Both the position numbers and the translations under genes were made by a program. A stretch of DNA of 64,000 nt from Comamonas odontotermitis (GTDB lineage Bacteria > Pseudomonadota > Gammaproteobacteria > Burkholderiales > Burkholderiaceae_C), in the NCBI RefSeq assembly GCF_014207855.1, contig NZ_JACHKZ010000024.1, positions 1 to 64,000 on the forward strand, given 5' to 3'. Shown piece after piece: positions 17,683 to 27,267 of this stretch. The stretch's first letter is position 1. Each line of letters opens with the position of its first letter. Under the pieces are notes generated by a model, which saw only the letters and a program-made list of their open reading frames with translations, was not told the DNA's origin and searched no databases.

Positions 17683-18202
17683 TTTGCTATTGATAAGGGA
17701 GCTAAAGGCGTAGATAGAGGCACAACAGAGCTGATATTTTCTTTGAAAGCAGTGCCGGGCCTTTGCTGTAGAAGAATACGCAGGAAATAATCGGGCAAGC
17801 CATGCAATCACGGACTATCGCATGTTGGCTCAGTGTACGTGCTGCCGTTACTGCCATCAGCCTTTCTGTGCCTATCAGCCATTGCCGGTAGAGAATTTCG
17901 CGCTGCAGGCCCGCATTGGGCAGACAGCCAGGCTGTGGCAATTCGCCCGGACCTGTCGGCGTGTATAAATTCATTCAATCGCTTTTGTTTTGATAGCAGG
18001 TTGCGTAACGGTGGCAAAGGCGATGCCTCAACAAGATGCGAAGTTGCGGAGGATCATGCGCGGCAGCGCTCAGTGACGTTTGACGCAAATCAAAGGCAAG
18101 CCTTTGCCGCCAAGCATGATGTTTGATCGGGTGGCTGTTGCTGCACTGCAGCGTGCAGACACGGCCTTTGAATAGAAGATATACATCAAAAGGCGTCTTT
18201 TC
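17683..18202. other. Intergenic region between mobA and ppk2, about 520 bp
   Basis: No supported gene. Several short open frames exist on both strands but none shows a ribosome site or familiar protein. The left part carries the mobA start region and the right part should hold the ppk2 promoter. I see no terminator, repeat or RNA structure that I would name. Confidence 0.5.
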
Positions 18203-19411
18203 ATGACTGCGCGCAAAACACGAACACCGTCCTCCGTCCGTCAAACCGCATCTGGCCGGGCCAATGCCGGGGCATCCAGCAGATCCACCTCAACCCGTGC
18301 ATCCCGCCGCACCTCTGGCGAGGTACGGGCCGCAGCAGCCGGTGATACACCGCCCGGCCTGACCCGAGAGGCCATTGCAGCCCACGTCGAAAGCAAGGCT
18401 ACTTCGGGGGCGCGGCAGGAGTTGGTATCGGCTGTATTGCACATTGCGGACAACAAGTCCGGGCAATCTGCGGCAGAGCGTGCAAAGAGCCTGCGCACCT
18501 TGCTTGATGGCGCTTCGCCTGACGACCGTGAAGCTTTGTTGCGTGTGTTCAGCAGCTCTGATACGCGAGATGCAGGCAAAAGCAACCCCGATGAAGAGCT
18601 GGCCCCTGGTTGGCGCGATGGCGGCTACCCCTATAAAAACCTGCTGCGCCGCTCCGTCTACGAAAAGGAAAAATTCAACCTGCAGGTGGAACTGCTCAAG
18701 CTGCAAGGCTGGGTCAAGACCACGGGTGAGCGCGTGGTGATCCTGTTTGAAGGGCGTGACGCCGCTGGCAAGGGCGGCGCCATCAAGCGATTCATGGAGC
18801 ATCTGAACCCGCGTGGCGCGCGTGTGGTGGCTTTGGAGAAGCCGTCCGAATCCGAGCGGGGGCAGTGGTATTTCCAGCGCTATGTGCAGCATCTGCCCAC
18901 GGCAGGCGAGATCGTGCTGTTCGATCGCAGCTGGTACAACCGTGCAGGTGTGGAGCGCGTGATGGGCTTTTGCTCCGACCGTGAGTACCAGGATTTCGTG
19001 CGCCAGGCGCCCGAGTTCGAACGCCATCTGGTGCAGTCGGGGGTGCACCTCATCAAATTCTGGTTCAGCGTCAGCCGTGAAGAGCAGCGCCGCCGCTTCA
19101 AGGAGCGCGAGTCGCATCCTCTCAAGCAATGGAAGCTCAGCCCCATCGACAAAGCCAGTCTCGACAAATGGGACGACTACACCCGAGCCAAGGAGGCGAT
19201 GTTTTTTGAGACGGACACCGCCGACAGCCCCTGGACGGTGATCAAGAGCAATTGCAAGAAGCGCGCACGGCTCAATGCCCTGCGCTACGTGCTGCACAAG
19301 TTGCCCTATGCCCAAAAGGACGCCGGACAGATCGGCAAGCTCGACCCACTGATCGTGGGCCGCGCCCATGTGGTCTATGAGCGCGGGGAAAAGCCGGAAT
19401 CACTGATGTAA
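18203..19411 (+). CDS. ppk2: Polyphosphate kinase 2
   Basis: 402 residues. The catalytic domain (about 135-385) has Walker A FEGRDAAGKGGAIKRF, lid-region Arg residues and Walker B EIVLFDRSWYNRAGVE, matching PPK2, which transfers phosphate between polyphosphate and nucleoside diphosphates. The first 130 residues are a basic Ser/Thr/Ala-rich and then helical extension not needed for catalysis; similar leaders occur in single-domain PPK2 enzymes. The inorganic pyrophosphatase gene lies 4 kb downstream but is not in the same operon. A small inverted repeat (CGGCAG / CTGCCG at 19413-19430) lies in the 27 bases to the convergent moaA end. Confidence 0.92.
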   Translation: MTARKTRTPSSVRQTASGRANAGASSRSTSTRASRRTSGEVRAAAAGDTPPGLTREAIAAHVESKATSGARQELVSAVLHIADNKSGQSAAERAKSLRTLLDGASPDDREALLRVFSSSDTRDAGKSNPDEELAPGWRDGGYPYKNLLRRSVYEKEKFNLQVELLKLQGWVKTTGERVVILFEGRDAAGKGGAIKRFMEHLNPRGARVVALEKPSESERGQWYFQRYVQHLPTAGEIVLFDRSWYNRAGVERVMGFCSDREYQDFVRQAPEFERHLVQSGVHLIKFWFSVSREEQRRRFKERESHPLKQWKLSPIDKASLDKWDDYTRAKEAMFFETDTADSPWTVIKSNCKKRARLNALRYVLHKLPYAQKDAGQIGKLDPLIVGRAHVVYERGEKPESLM

Positions 19412-19438
19412 CCGGCAGATTTGCCTGCCGCAGCGTCT

Positions 19439-20593
19439 TCAGCCCCCGATATAGCTCATCTCCACCCGCTTGCGCAGCTGGGCAATTTCGGGGTGCTGGC
19501 TGCGTTGCTCGCTGTAGTTGTCGTTGCGCTGGCCCCAGATGTGGGCGATGGCGGCGGCGATATCCTCGTCGCTGGCGCCGCCGCGCAGCAGGCTGCGCAG
19601 ATCCCAACCTTCACTGGCAAACAGGCAGAGAAAGAGCCGCCCCTCGGTGGACAGGCGGGCGCGGTTGCAGGCATGGCAGAAGGCGTGCGTCACGCTGCTG
19701 ATGAGGCCGATTTCTCCCAGACGGGCATCGTGCTGGCCGTTGGCATCGGCATAGCCCCACCGCACGGCGGTTTCGCCTGGGGCGGTGGCATGGAGCGGCA
19801 GCAGGTCGAATTCGCCCTGCAGGCGCTCCAGCAGCTCGTCAGACGGCAGCACTTCTTCCATGCGCCAGCCGTTGGTGGCGCCCACATCCATGAACTCGAT
19901 GAACCGCAGGGTGACGCCGCTGCCGCGGAAGTGGCGCGCCATGGAGGTCACTTCGTGGTCGTTGACGCCGCGCTTGACCACCATGTTCACCTTGATGTTG
20001 GCAAAGCCCACGGCCTGCGCTGCTTCAATGCCTTGCAGCACGGTGGCGACGGGAAAATCCATGTCGTTCATGCGGCGAAAGAGCGCGTCGTCCAGGCTGT
20101 CGAGGCTCACGGTCAGGCGCTTCAAGCCCGCATCCTTCAGTGCCCGGGCCTTGCGCGCCAGGATGGAGCCGTTGGTCGTCAGGGTCAGGTCTACCGGCTC
20201 GCCTTCCGGCGTGTTGAGTGCCGCCAGCTGCTCGATCAGCGACTCCAGGTTCTTGCGCAGCAGGGGCTCGCCCCCAGTGATGCGCAGCTTGCCCACGCCC
20301 TGGCCCACGAAGATGCGCGCAGCCCGGGTGATTTCCTCAAAGCTGAGCAGGGCGCTGTGGGGCAGGTACTGGTAGTCCTTGCCAAATACGTCCTTGGGCA
20401 TGCAGTAGCTGCAGCGGAAGTTGCAGCGGTCCGTCACGCTGATGCGCAAATCCCGCAACGGGCGCTGGCGCTGGTCGAGCGGCCCTTGGGCTCCCACTGC
20501 TCCGGCTGCCGGGCCTCCTGTCACCACCATGGGGCGGGTGGCAGGGTGGGGCAGTTCGCGCTCGTCGCGCAGCGGAATGATGGGGTGGGACAT
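19439..20593 (-). CDS. moaA: GTP 3',8-cyclase (molybdenum cofactor biosynthesis)
   Basis: 384 residues. The radical SAM cluster motif is CNFRCSYC near residue 60, with GGEPLLR after it; a second cluster near the C-terminus uses CHACNRARL and a further Cys in LFLCLF. MoaA rearranges GTP as the first step to molybdopterin, together with MoaC (not in this window). The ATG at 20593 is preferred to one at 20677, since the extra residues of the longer form show no similarity. The N-terminal 40 residues before the radical SAM core are Pro/Ala-rich and longer than in E. coli. Confidence 0.93.
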   Translation of the reverse strand: MSHPIIPLRDERELPHPATRPMVVTGGPAAGAVGAQGPLDQRQRPLRDLRISVTDRCNFRCSYCMPKDVFGKDYQYLPHSALLSFEEITRAARIFVGQGVGKLRITGGEPLLRKNLESLIEQLAALNTPEGEPVDLTLTTNGSILARKARALKDAGLKRLTVSLDSLDDALFRRMNDMDFPVATVLQGIEAAQAVGFANIKVNMVVKRGVNDHEVTSMARHFRGSGVTLRFIEFMDVGATNGWRMEEVLPSDELLERLQGEFDLLPLHATAPGETAVRWGYADANGQHDARLGEIGLISSVTHAFCHACNRARLSTEGRLFLCLFASEGWDLRSLLRGGASDEDIAAAIAHIWGQRNDNYSEQRSQHPEIAQLRKRVEMSYIGG

Positions 20594-20713
20594 GCGGTAA
20601 TGGTACCGCAGGCCACAGAGCAAAGGAGCCGCAAACCCGCATGGACAGGCGCTATGGCTGGAAATGAATAGCGCCAAGGAGCGACCAGGAGCCGCTGGGC
20701 GTTGGGCGCCTCT

Positions 20714-21346
20714 TCAGGTTTCGGCCTTGCTGGTTACAGATGGCGACTCGGCCGCAACAGGCGCTTTGGTGGCTTTGGTGGCCTCGGCGGGGGAGGGCTG
20801 GCGCACCAGTGGTTGCCAGCCGACAAACTGCGGGTAGATGGCGGCCACACCGGCGCCGTTGAAATCCCAACCTGCGCACTGGCCCAGGTGGCGTGGCGGC
20901 TGGCTCGGGTCGGCCGATACAAAGGCCTTGTGTACGCTCTGGAAGGCGGCGGTGGCCATGTTGAAGAGCAGCTCGCGCATATGGGTGCAGCCGGCAATAT
21001 CGCCCAGATTGGCTTCGATGGCCTTGCGCCAGCCGCGCGCCATGCTGCAGCCCACCATTTTTTGCATGGCAGGCAAGGCCTGGGGGCAGTCGCCCAGGGG
21101 GTGCGCGTCCATGGCCACTTCGATGGCCTGCACCACCAGGTCCGTATTGATGGTGCAGCGGATCCACATGTGGTGAATGGCATCACCTGCCTTGCGTTTG
21201 CGCTCGCCCGAAAGCACCAGGTCATAGGCCTTGGTGTCGAGCAATTCGCCTTCCACGTCCCACAACCCGTCCTCGCGCTCGAAACTGCGAAAGCGCACGT
21301 CGCGCAAATGCTTGGGAATACGGTTGGCTACGGGGGAAAGCGGCAT
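20714..21346 (-). CDS. DUF2889-family protein
   Basis: 210 residues. The start RDVRFRSFEREDGLWDVEGEL and GDAIHHMWIRCTINTDLVV match the DUF2889 family, whose function is unknown. A central MVGCSMARGWRK segment and HMRELL with conserved Cys/His residues are visible. The last 30 residues are Ala/Thr/Lys-rich and low complexity. It lies 121 bases upstream of moaA on the same strand. The 307 bases from 21347 to 21653 beyond its start hold no gene; they include a GC-rich inverted patch around 21531-21565. Confidence 0.8.
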   Translation of the reverse strand: MPLSPVANRIPKHLRDVRFRSFEREDGLWDVEGELLDTKAYDLVLSGERKRKAGDAIHHMWIRCTINTDLVVQAIEVAMDAHPLGDCPQALPAMQKMVGCSMARGWRKAIEANLGDIAGCTHMRELLFNMATAAFQSVHKAFVSADPSQPPRHLGQCAGWDFNGAGVAAIYPQFVGWQPLVRQPSPAEATKATKAPVAAESPSVTSKAET

Positions 21347-21653
21347 GTTCTTGTCGATGTGGGTGGCGTTGCAGTGGGGCTGTCGCCGATGAAGACACTA
21401 TGCGCCCGGCTGCTGCGCTTTGTCTGTGCAGCAAGTGACAGGGGCGCAGAGGGCATGGCGATGCAAGGAGCAGACAACAGGCTACAAGCAAGCGCCGCCG
21501 GGTGATGCTGCTATTGTAAAAACAATCACGCCGCCATGTTGCATTGCGGCATTTGGCGGCGCGTCAAGGCGTCGGGTGAGGCGTTTTTCGGCTGCTGGCG
21601 CCCATGGTATGAGCGCCAGGCAGTCAGAATGGATAGCGATAAAGCCGAGTCAA

Positions 21654-23087
21654 TCAGCCGTGGCGAATGGCCACTGTCTTCAAGGTGGTAAAGCCATACA
21701 GTGCCTCAAACCCCTTTTCACGGCCATGACCGCTGGATTTGACGCCGCCAAACGGCAGTTCCACGCCGCCTGCGGCGCCATAGTTGTTGATGAAGACCTG
21801 GCCGCTGCGCAGCCGTTTTGCTACGCGGAACTGGCGGCCGCCATCGCGCGTCCAGACCCCGGCAACCAGGCCGAACTCGGTAGCATTGGCCATCTCGATG
21901 GCTTCTTCTTCGGTGTCGAATGCCATGGAACTGAGCACCGGGCCAAACACTTCTTCCTGCGCCAGGCGATGGCCAACCGGCACATCACGCAGCAGGGTGG
22001 GCACCTGGTAGTAGCCGCCTTCTGGGGCGTCGTCCACGATCTGGCCCTGGGCGACGATGGAGATGCCATCGTTGTGTGCATCGCTCAAAAAATCCCATAC
22101 GCGCTGCTGCTGGGTCTGGCGGATCAGCGGGCCCAGGTCCAGATCCATCGTGGCAGGGCCTACGCGCAAGGCCTCAAAGGCAGAGGCCAGGCGTGCCAGC
22201 AGGGTTTCGTAGATGCTGCGCTCAACCAGCAGGCGCGATCCGGCAGAGCAGGTCTGGCCCGAGTTTTGGATGATGGCGTTGATGATGGTGGGAATGGCTG
22301 CATCCAGGTCTGCATCGGCAAACACGATCTGGGGGCTTTTGCCGCCCAGCTCCATGGTGCAGGGGCAGTGGCGCTCGGCAGCTGCCTGTTCGATCAGGGT
22401 GCCAATGCGGGGGCTTCCGGTAAAGCTGATGTGGTCTACGCCGGGGTGGCGGGCCAGCGCATCGCCCACTTCATGGCCGTAGCCGGTGACGATATTGATG
22501 GCGCCTGCCGGAAAGCCCACGTCAGCCGCCAGCTGGGCGACGCGGATCAGGCTCAGGCATGCGTCTTCCGAGGGTTTGACCACGCAGACATTGCCTGCGG
22601 CCAGCGCGCCGCCCACGCAGCGGCCAAAAATCTGCATCGGGTAGTTCCAGGGCACGATGTGGCCGGTCACGCCATGGGGTTCGCGCCAGGTCAGCACGCT
22701 GAATTCCTGCGGGTAAGGAATGGTTTCACCATGGAGCTTGTCGCAGGCGCCAGCGTAGAACTCGAAGTAGCGTGCCAGGGCCGCAGCATCGGCCCTGGCC
22801 TGCTTGGTGGGCTTGCCGCAGTCGCGCTGCTCGATGGCGGCCAGCTCGTCAGCGTGTTCCAGCACCTTGGCCGACAGCTTCGTCAGCAGGCGGCTGCGCT
22901 CGACCGGGGGTAGCTTGCTCCACACGTTCTGGTAGCACAGGCGGGCGGCCTGCACGGCATGGTCGATGTCCTCGGCATTGCCGCGCTGGATTTCGTCGTA
23001 TTGCTGGCCATCGGAAGGGTCGATGACGGCAATGGTCTTGCCCGAGAGGGAGGGCACGGAGGCGTTGGCGATGTAATGCAGTTGCAT
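21654..23087 (-). CDS. NAD(P)-dependent aldehyde dehydrogenase
   Basis: 477 residues, normal for the family. The cofactor-binding GHIVPWNYPM and FTGSPRIG segments, the catalytic Glu in MELGGKSP and the nucleophilic Cys in NSGQTCSAGSR are all present. It most resembles betaine-aldehyde or general aliphatic aldehyde dehydrogenases, but substrate cannot be assigned. The ATG at 23087 (MQLHYIAN) is chosen over an upstream in-frame start at 23120. It is alone; the 295 bases to ppa hold no gene. Confidence 0.92.
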   Translation of the reverse strand: MQLHYIANASVPSLSGKTIAVIDPSDGQQYDEIQRGNAEDIDHAVQAARLCYQNVWSKLPPVERSRLLTKLSAKVLEHADELAAIEQRDCGKPTKQARADAAALARYFEFYAGACDKLHGETIPYPQEFSVLTWREPHGVTGHIVPWNYPMQIFGRCVGGALAAGNVCVVKPSEDACLSLIRVAQLAADVGFPAGAINIVTGYGHEVGDALARHPGVDHISFTGSPRIGTLIEQAAAERHCPCTMELGGKSPQIVFADADLDAAIPTIINAIIQNSGQTCSAGSRLLVERSIYETLLARLASAFEALRVGPATMDLDLGPLIRQTQQQRVWDFLSDAHNDGISIVAQGQIVDDAPEGGYYQVPTLLRDVPVGHRLAQEEVFGPVLSSMAFDTEEEAIEMANATEFGLVAGVWTRDGGRQFRVAKRLRSGQVFINNYGAAGGVELPFGGVKSSGHGREKGFEALYGFTTLKTVAIRHG

Positions 23088-23382
23088 GGCGTTATCAGTA
23101 CAGGGGTGGCGCTGCAGCACAGCGCAGGGACGTGAACACGTTCTACCCCGTCACCTTAGCGCAGGATGGGTAGGGCGCCTACCGGGAATGGCCCGGGGCT
23201 GTCACGGGTTTGACGAAGCACAGACCCCCGTGTTCGGGCTTTTTTCAGCAAGCTGTCAGCCAATGCACCTAAAATCATCGGGTTTTGCACGCTGCGGCCA
23301 GTGGCCTGCGGGTTGGAAGCCTGTAGTTCGATCGGCGATGGCGTGCTCCAGACACCCAACCATTTGACTCTTAAGGAACCGC

Positions 23383-23913
23383 ATGTCCTTCGAAAAACTG
23401 ACCCCTGGCGCCAAGGCACCTGAAGTCTTCAACGTCGTGATCGAAATCTCGGCCAACTCCGCTCCTGTCAAGTATGAAGTGGACAAGGATTCGGGCTGCG
23501 TGTTTGTGGACCGCTTCCTGGGCACCGCCATGCACTACCCTGTCAACTATGGCTATGTGCCCCAGACGCTGTCTGGCGACGGCGACCCCGTGGACGTGCT
23601 GGTGATGACGCCATTCCCGCTGCCTACTGGTGTGGTCGTGCCATGCCGAGCCATCGGCATCCTGCACATGGAAGACGAATCGGGCGTGGACGGCAAGGTG
23701 CTGGCTGTGCCAACCCAAAAGCTGCTGCCCAGCTACGACAAGATCAACCACCTGAGCGATATCCACGATCTGGTGCTGCAGCAGATCTCCCACTTCTTTG
23801 AACACTACAAGGATCTGGAGAAGGGCAAGTGGGTCAAGGTGCTGGGCTGGAAGGGCGTGGACGAAGCGCACAAGGAAGTCGTGGACGGCATCGCCAACTA
23901 CAACAAGAAGTAA
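23383..23913 (+). CDS. ppa: Soluble inorganic pyrophosphatase (family I)
   Basis: 176 residues, the usual size. The metal-binding signature DGDPVDVLV is at about residues 66-74, with further acidic ligands in VDGKVLAVP and DIHDL. Hydrolyses pyrophosphate to phosphate in the cytoplasm, driving biosynthetic reactions. AAGGA lies upstream of the ATG at 23383. Monocistronic with its own terminator. Confidence 0.96.
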   Translation: MSFEKLTPGAKAPEVFNVVIEISANSAPVKYEVDKDSGCVFVDRFLGTAMHYPVNYGYVPQTLSGDGDPVDVLVMTPFPLPTGVVVPCRAIGILHMEDESGVDGKVLAVPTQKLLPSYDKINHLSDIHDLVLQQISHFFEHYKDLEKGKWVKVLGWKGVDEAHKEVVDGIANYNKK

Positions 23914-23971
23914 TATCTATTGGAGCCGCTGGCGCCCGCACGGTGGGCGCCATGGCATCAAAATGGATAGC

Positions 23972-23996
23972 AAAAGCCGGTTCTTACCGGCTTTTT
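23972..23996 (+). terminator. Rho-independent terminator of ppa
   Basis: Stem AAAAGCCGG / CCGGCTTTT with loop TTCTTA, ending in TTTTTC, 58 bases after the ppa stop. Confidence 0.92.
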
Positions 23997-24144
23997 CTTT
24001 GCCATGGCCCGCTGCGGGTGATGGGGCAGTCCCACGCAGCGGCGAGCGGGGCAGGCAATTTTCAGCGTCGGACGGCCCTTTTTTGCATGCGCGCGGCCCA
24101 ACTGCCTGTAAGCTCCCTGCATCAAAAGAATTCAGGAGTGCATT

Positions 24145-25260
24145 GTGGTGGATGTTGTCGATTGCGTCGTGATTGGCGCAGGCGTGGTGGGGCTTGCTGT
24201 GGCGCGTGAGCTGGCGTTCGCAGGGCGCGAGGTGTTGGTGCTGGAGGCGCAGGATGCCATTGGTACCGGCACCAGTTCGCGCAACAGCGAGGTGATTCAC
24301 GCAGGCATCTACTACCCGCAAGGCTCGCTCAAGGCCCAGCTGTGCGTACAGGGCAAGGAAATGCTCTACCAGTACTGCGCAGAGCGCGGCATTGCCCACC
24401 AGCGCTGCGGCAAACTGATCGTGGCCACTTCCGAGGGCCAGCGCGCCAAGCTGGGCAGCATTGCGCAGCATGCCGCCGCCAATGGCGTCAATGACCTGGT
24501 GCTGCTCACTCGTGACGAGGCCCGCGCCATGGAGCCTGCCCTGGAGTGCGTGGCAGCGCTGTACTCGCCCAGCACCGGCATCGTCGACAGCCATGGCCTG
24601 ATGCTGGCGCTGCAGGGTGATCTGGAAAACGCAGGCGGCATGGTGGTGTTCAACAGCCCATTGGCCCATGCGCAGTGCGATGCGCTGGTGGACGGCCACA
24701 AAGGCATCCTGCTCACCGCGCAGGATGGCACGCAGTTGCTCGCGCAGACCGTGGTCAACGCTGCGGGCCTGTGGGCGCCTGATCTCGCGCGGCGGTTTGA
24801 GGGGCTGGCGCCCGAGCACATTCCTGTGGCGCACTACGCCAAGGGCAATTACTTCACGCTGAGTGGCAAGGCGCCTTTTTCGCACCTGATCTATCCGGTG
24901 CCCGAGGCAGCAGGCCTGGGCGTGCACCTGACGCTGGACTTGGGCGGCCAGGCCAAGTTCGGCCCCGATGTGCAGTGGGTGCAGAGCGCAGACGACCTGC
25001 TGGTGGACCCTTTGCGTAGCGAAGTGTTCTATGACGAAGTGCGCCGCTACTGGCCGGGCCTGCAGAGTGGAGCATTGGCTGCGGGCTATGCAGGCATCCG
25101 CCCCAAGATCAGTGGCCCGGGAGAGCCAGCGGCTGATTTCGTGATTCAGGATGCCAGCACGCACGGTGTAGCCGGGCTCGTGCACCTGTTTGGCATTGAG
25201 TCGCCGGGCCTGACCAGTTGCATGGCCATCGGAAAAGCGGTGGCGCAGCGGCTGCAGTAG
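24145..25260 (+). CDS. FAD-dependent oxidoreductase, L-2-hydroxyglutarate oxidase (LhgO)-like
   Basis: 371 residues from a GTG start with AGGAG 7 bases upstream. The N-terminal FAD motif is [42 protein letters not shown] and CGKLIVATS follow the pattern of LhgO and related DAO-family 2-hydroxyacid oxidases, and the C-terminal GIRPKISGP and IESPGLTSC segments close the FAD site. About 50 residues shorter than E. coli LhgO. It probably oxidises a 2-hydroxy acid, but substrate and electron acceptor are inference. Confidence 0.82.
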   Translation: MVDVVDCVVIGAGVVGLAVARELAFAGREVLVLEAQDAIGTGTSSRNSEVIHAGIYYPQGSLKAQLCVQGKEMLYQYCAERGIAHQRCGKLIVATSEGQRAKLGSIAQHAAANGVNDLVLLTRDEARAMEPALECVAALYSPSTGIVDSHGLMLALQGDLENAGGMVVFNSPLAHAQCDALVDGHKGILLTAQDGTQLLAQTVVNAAGLWAPDLARRFEGLAPEHIPVAHYAKGNYFTLSGKAPFSHLIYPVPEAAGLGVHLTLDLGGQAKFGPDVQWVQSADDLLVDPLRSEVFYDEVRRYWPGLQSGALAAGYAGIRPKISGPGEPAADFVIQDASTHGVAGLVHLFGIESPGLTSCMAIGKAVAQRLQ

Positions 25261-25519
25261 TGCGCGCACCCCGGCGCAGGGCCGGTAGGCTTTGTCTGAC
25301 ATCTATGCGGGTGCATGCAGGGCGAGTGGAGCCTGTGTTCTCCGGTAACATGTAATCCAGCTGACGCCGCATATGCTTGCTGTGGGGCTTGCGCGGCGAA
25401 GGTGCATCTCTCATGGATTTGCGCAGCAGGGGGGCAAAAAGTATGACCCATATTGGAGCCCGTGCCTGATTGACGTAAGCTATGGTTTCCCAAGCCTGAT
25501 CAAGAAAAGGATGATGAAT

Positions 25520-25837
25520 ATGCGTAAATCGAATCTGTTTTCCGACACCGTAGAAAGCGCCCAGGCCGATCTGGAAAAGCTGGTGGGCGACGTGCGTAGC
25601 GTGCTGTCCAGCAAGGATCTGGACGGCGTGCCGGAGATCCGCGCCCTGCGTGCCCGCTTGGAAGACACTGCCGGCAATGCCCGCGACAGCGCTGTGCGCG
25701 CCGCGCAGGATGCTGCCCGCCAGGCCAAGGAAGCCGCTTTGGCTGCCGACCGCTACGCGCACGATGAGCCATGGCGTGTGGCAGGCGCTGCCCTGGCGGT
25801 TGGTGCGCTGATCGGTTTCATCTTCTCTCGCCGCTGA
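25520..25837 (+). CDS. YqjD/ElaB-like (DUF883) ribosome/membrane-associated protein
   Basis: About 105 residues. A long amphipathic helix (residues about 5-80, rich in Ala, Glu and Arg) leads to a C-terminal membrane segment and the ending GALIGFIFSRR, the DUF883 signature. Family members tether ribosomes to the membrane in stationary phase in E. coli. Three in-frame ATGs lie at 25511, 25514 and 25520; AAAAGG ends at 25510, so spacing favours 25520. It opens a three-gene set with YqjE- and YqjK-like genes. Confidence 0.85.
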   Translation: MRKSNLFSDTVESAQADLEKLVGDVRSVLSSKDLDGVPEIRALRARLEDTAGNARDSAVRAAQDAARQAKEAALAADRYAHDEPWRVAGAALAVGALIGFIFSRR

Positions 25838-25958
25838 TGGATGGAGCCGCGTGCCTGCCCGGCAACTGGCCGGGCTACGGGCGCGGAGGCTTGATCCACC
25901 GGTGTCATCCAATAAGAAAAGCAGGGCGCATACGCCCTGTTTCCATCGAGGAGCATCA

Positions 25959-26354
25959 ATGAACTGGTTGTCTTTGCTGGGGCTCGAAGACACCCTCGCG
26001 AGGGGGCGTACGCTGCTGGCCGAAGGGGCCATTGCAGCAGAAGACCGCCTGGACCTGCTGTCCATCGAATGGCAGGAGCAGAAACGGAACATGCTCTGGA
26101 TGGTGGTGATGGGCCTGGTGGTCGCCGGCCTCACCATCGTGGCGCTGACGGTACTCTCGGGCGCCATCATCATCTCGTTCTGGGATACCTCAAGCCGCAT
26201 GCTGGTGACCTGGCTCGTGGCAGCAGTCTGGCTGGTGCTGTGGATGGGTGTATTGGTCTTTCTGGTGGTGACGGCCAAAAAGGCTACCAACCCCTTCCAG
26301 CTGACCAAGGCCGTGCTGAAAAAGGACTGGCAGGCTGCCAAGCGCCGCATCTGA
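25959..26354 (+). CDS. YqjE-like phage-holin-superfamily membrane protein
   Basis: 131 residues. A soluble N-terminus with LLAEGAIAAEDRLDLLSIEWQEQK, then two membrane helices (about 48-70 and 82-105), matching the YqjE/Holin-X family. GAGGAG lies upstream of the ATG at 25959. Second gene of the yqjD-yqjE-yqjK-type cluster; envelope-linked, precise function unknown. Confidence 0.82.
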   Translation: MNWLSLLGLEDTLARGRTLLAEGAIAAEDRLDLLSIEWQEQKRNMLWMVVMGLVVAGLTIVALTVLSGAIIISFWDTSSRMLVTWLVAAVWLVLWMGVLVFLVVTAKKATNPFQLTKAVLKKDWQAAKRRI

Positions 26355-26470
26355 TGTGCTGGCGGGCCTTCGCGGTCCGCAGCAGAGGCGGGCAGTGCTG
26401 CTGCATCGCCATGCGGTGGGCGCCTGGCGCAACCGGATGGCGGAGAAATGGAACAAGCCTGGAGCAATGG

Positions 26471-26797
26471 ATGAAAGAACAAACCAAAGACATCGACCTG
26501 GTGCTATTGCAGGATGCCGACCCTGAGGCCCGTGCTGTGCTGGAACGCATCCAGGGCCAGCGCGAACGCCTGTACGGTCGCCGCCTTGCGCGCGAACAGG
26601 CGCTGGCCTTGCGGCGCGATGCAGGCCCTGATTACGCCTTGAACCATGGCTCCATCATGGAGCGGGTCATCGGCTTTGGCCGCCAGCACCCGGTGGTGTG
26701 TGTGGGAGCTGTGGGCCTGGGCCTGCTGCTGGGCCCGCGCAAGCTGCTGCGCATGGCTGGCGTGGTGCTGCCGCTGGTGATGAAGCTGCGGCGTTGA
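26471..26797 (+). CDS. YqjK-like small basic membrane protein
   Basis: 108 residues from the ATG at 26471, which has GGAG 6 bases upstream. An alternative ATG at 26354 overlaps the previous stop, but its extra 39 residues look unlike protein. A charged helical half (VLERIQGQRERLYGRRLAREQ) is followed by a short hydrophobic segment (VVCVGAVGLGLLLGPRKLL). Position after yqjD- and yqjE-like genes is the main reason for the name. Confidence 0.65.
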   Translation: MKEQTKDIDLVLLQDADPEARAVLERIQGQRERLYGRRLAREQALALRRDAGPDYALNHGSIMERVIGFGRQHPVVCVGAVGLGLLLGPRKLLRMAGVVLPLVMKLRR

Positions 26798-27267
26798 GCC
26801 AAAGCATCTGCGGCACCATTTGCCGCAGGCTCACGTGCAGCCTGAATAGCCACAGGCCATGGCCCGGCCCCTGCACCTAGGCAAAAAATAAACTGCCTGC
26901 CGTTTTCTCTGGTTAGAATGCCAGCGCTTTGCGTATATGCGCAATGCGTTGGCGCATTTTGGCGTGCAAGCTGTCGTTTCCCCTCGGTACTACCCGGGGC
27001 CAAGCATTCACAATCCAAGTCGCAGCAATCGAGAGATGCGCGGCTTTTTTTTCGCCCGCAAAAAGGCGGCTGAAAAAAGTCTGCTGAAAAGGCTGTTGAT
27101 CTGGCAGCGCAGATCTTGCGGCAAAGGGTGCCTCTCCTGGAAGGTGCCGCCGCATGAAATGCGCGAGCTTGAGGGCCCCTGTTTCCATCCGGTACGGAAT
27201 TTGCTGCAAACCGCCTGACCACTGGTTCCGACCATGTGGACGTTCTACACAACAAGGAGTTTTCGGT
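26798..27267. other. Long leader/intergenic region before the BMP importer operon
   Basis: 470 bases without a supported gene. A perfect hairpin CTGCGGCA / TGCCGCAG (26808-26828) lies just after the YqjK-like gene, without a T tract, and AATGCG / CGCATT (26943-26958) is followed by TTTT. Short homopolymer-rich frames on both strands have no ribosome site. The size and the purine/pyrimidine context made me look for a purine-type riboswitch core, but I could not recognise one. Confidence 0.45.

Noticed and set aside
23130-23145. GTGAACACGTTCT upstream of the aldehyde dehydrogenase as a further MITE end
   Set aside because: Only about 13 bases resemble the terminal repeat and nothing else of the element is nearby; could be chance.
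26798-27267. Riboswitch ahead of the BMP importer operon
   Set aside because: I looked for purine-type and guanidine-type conserved cores and found neither; hairpins present are simple.
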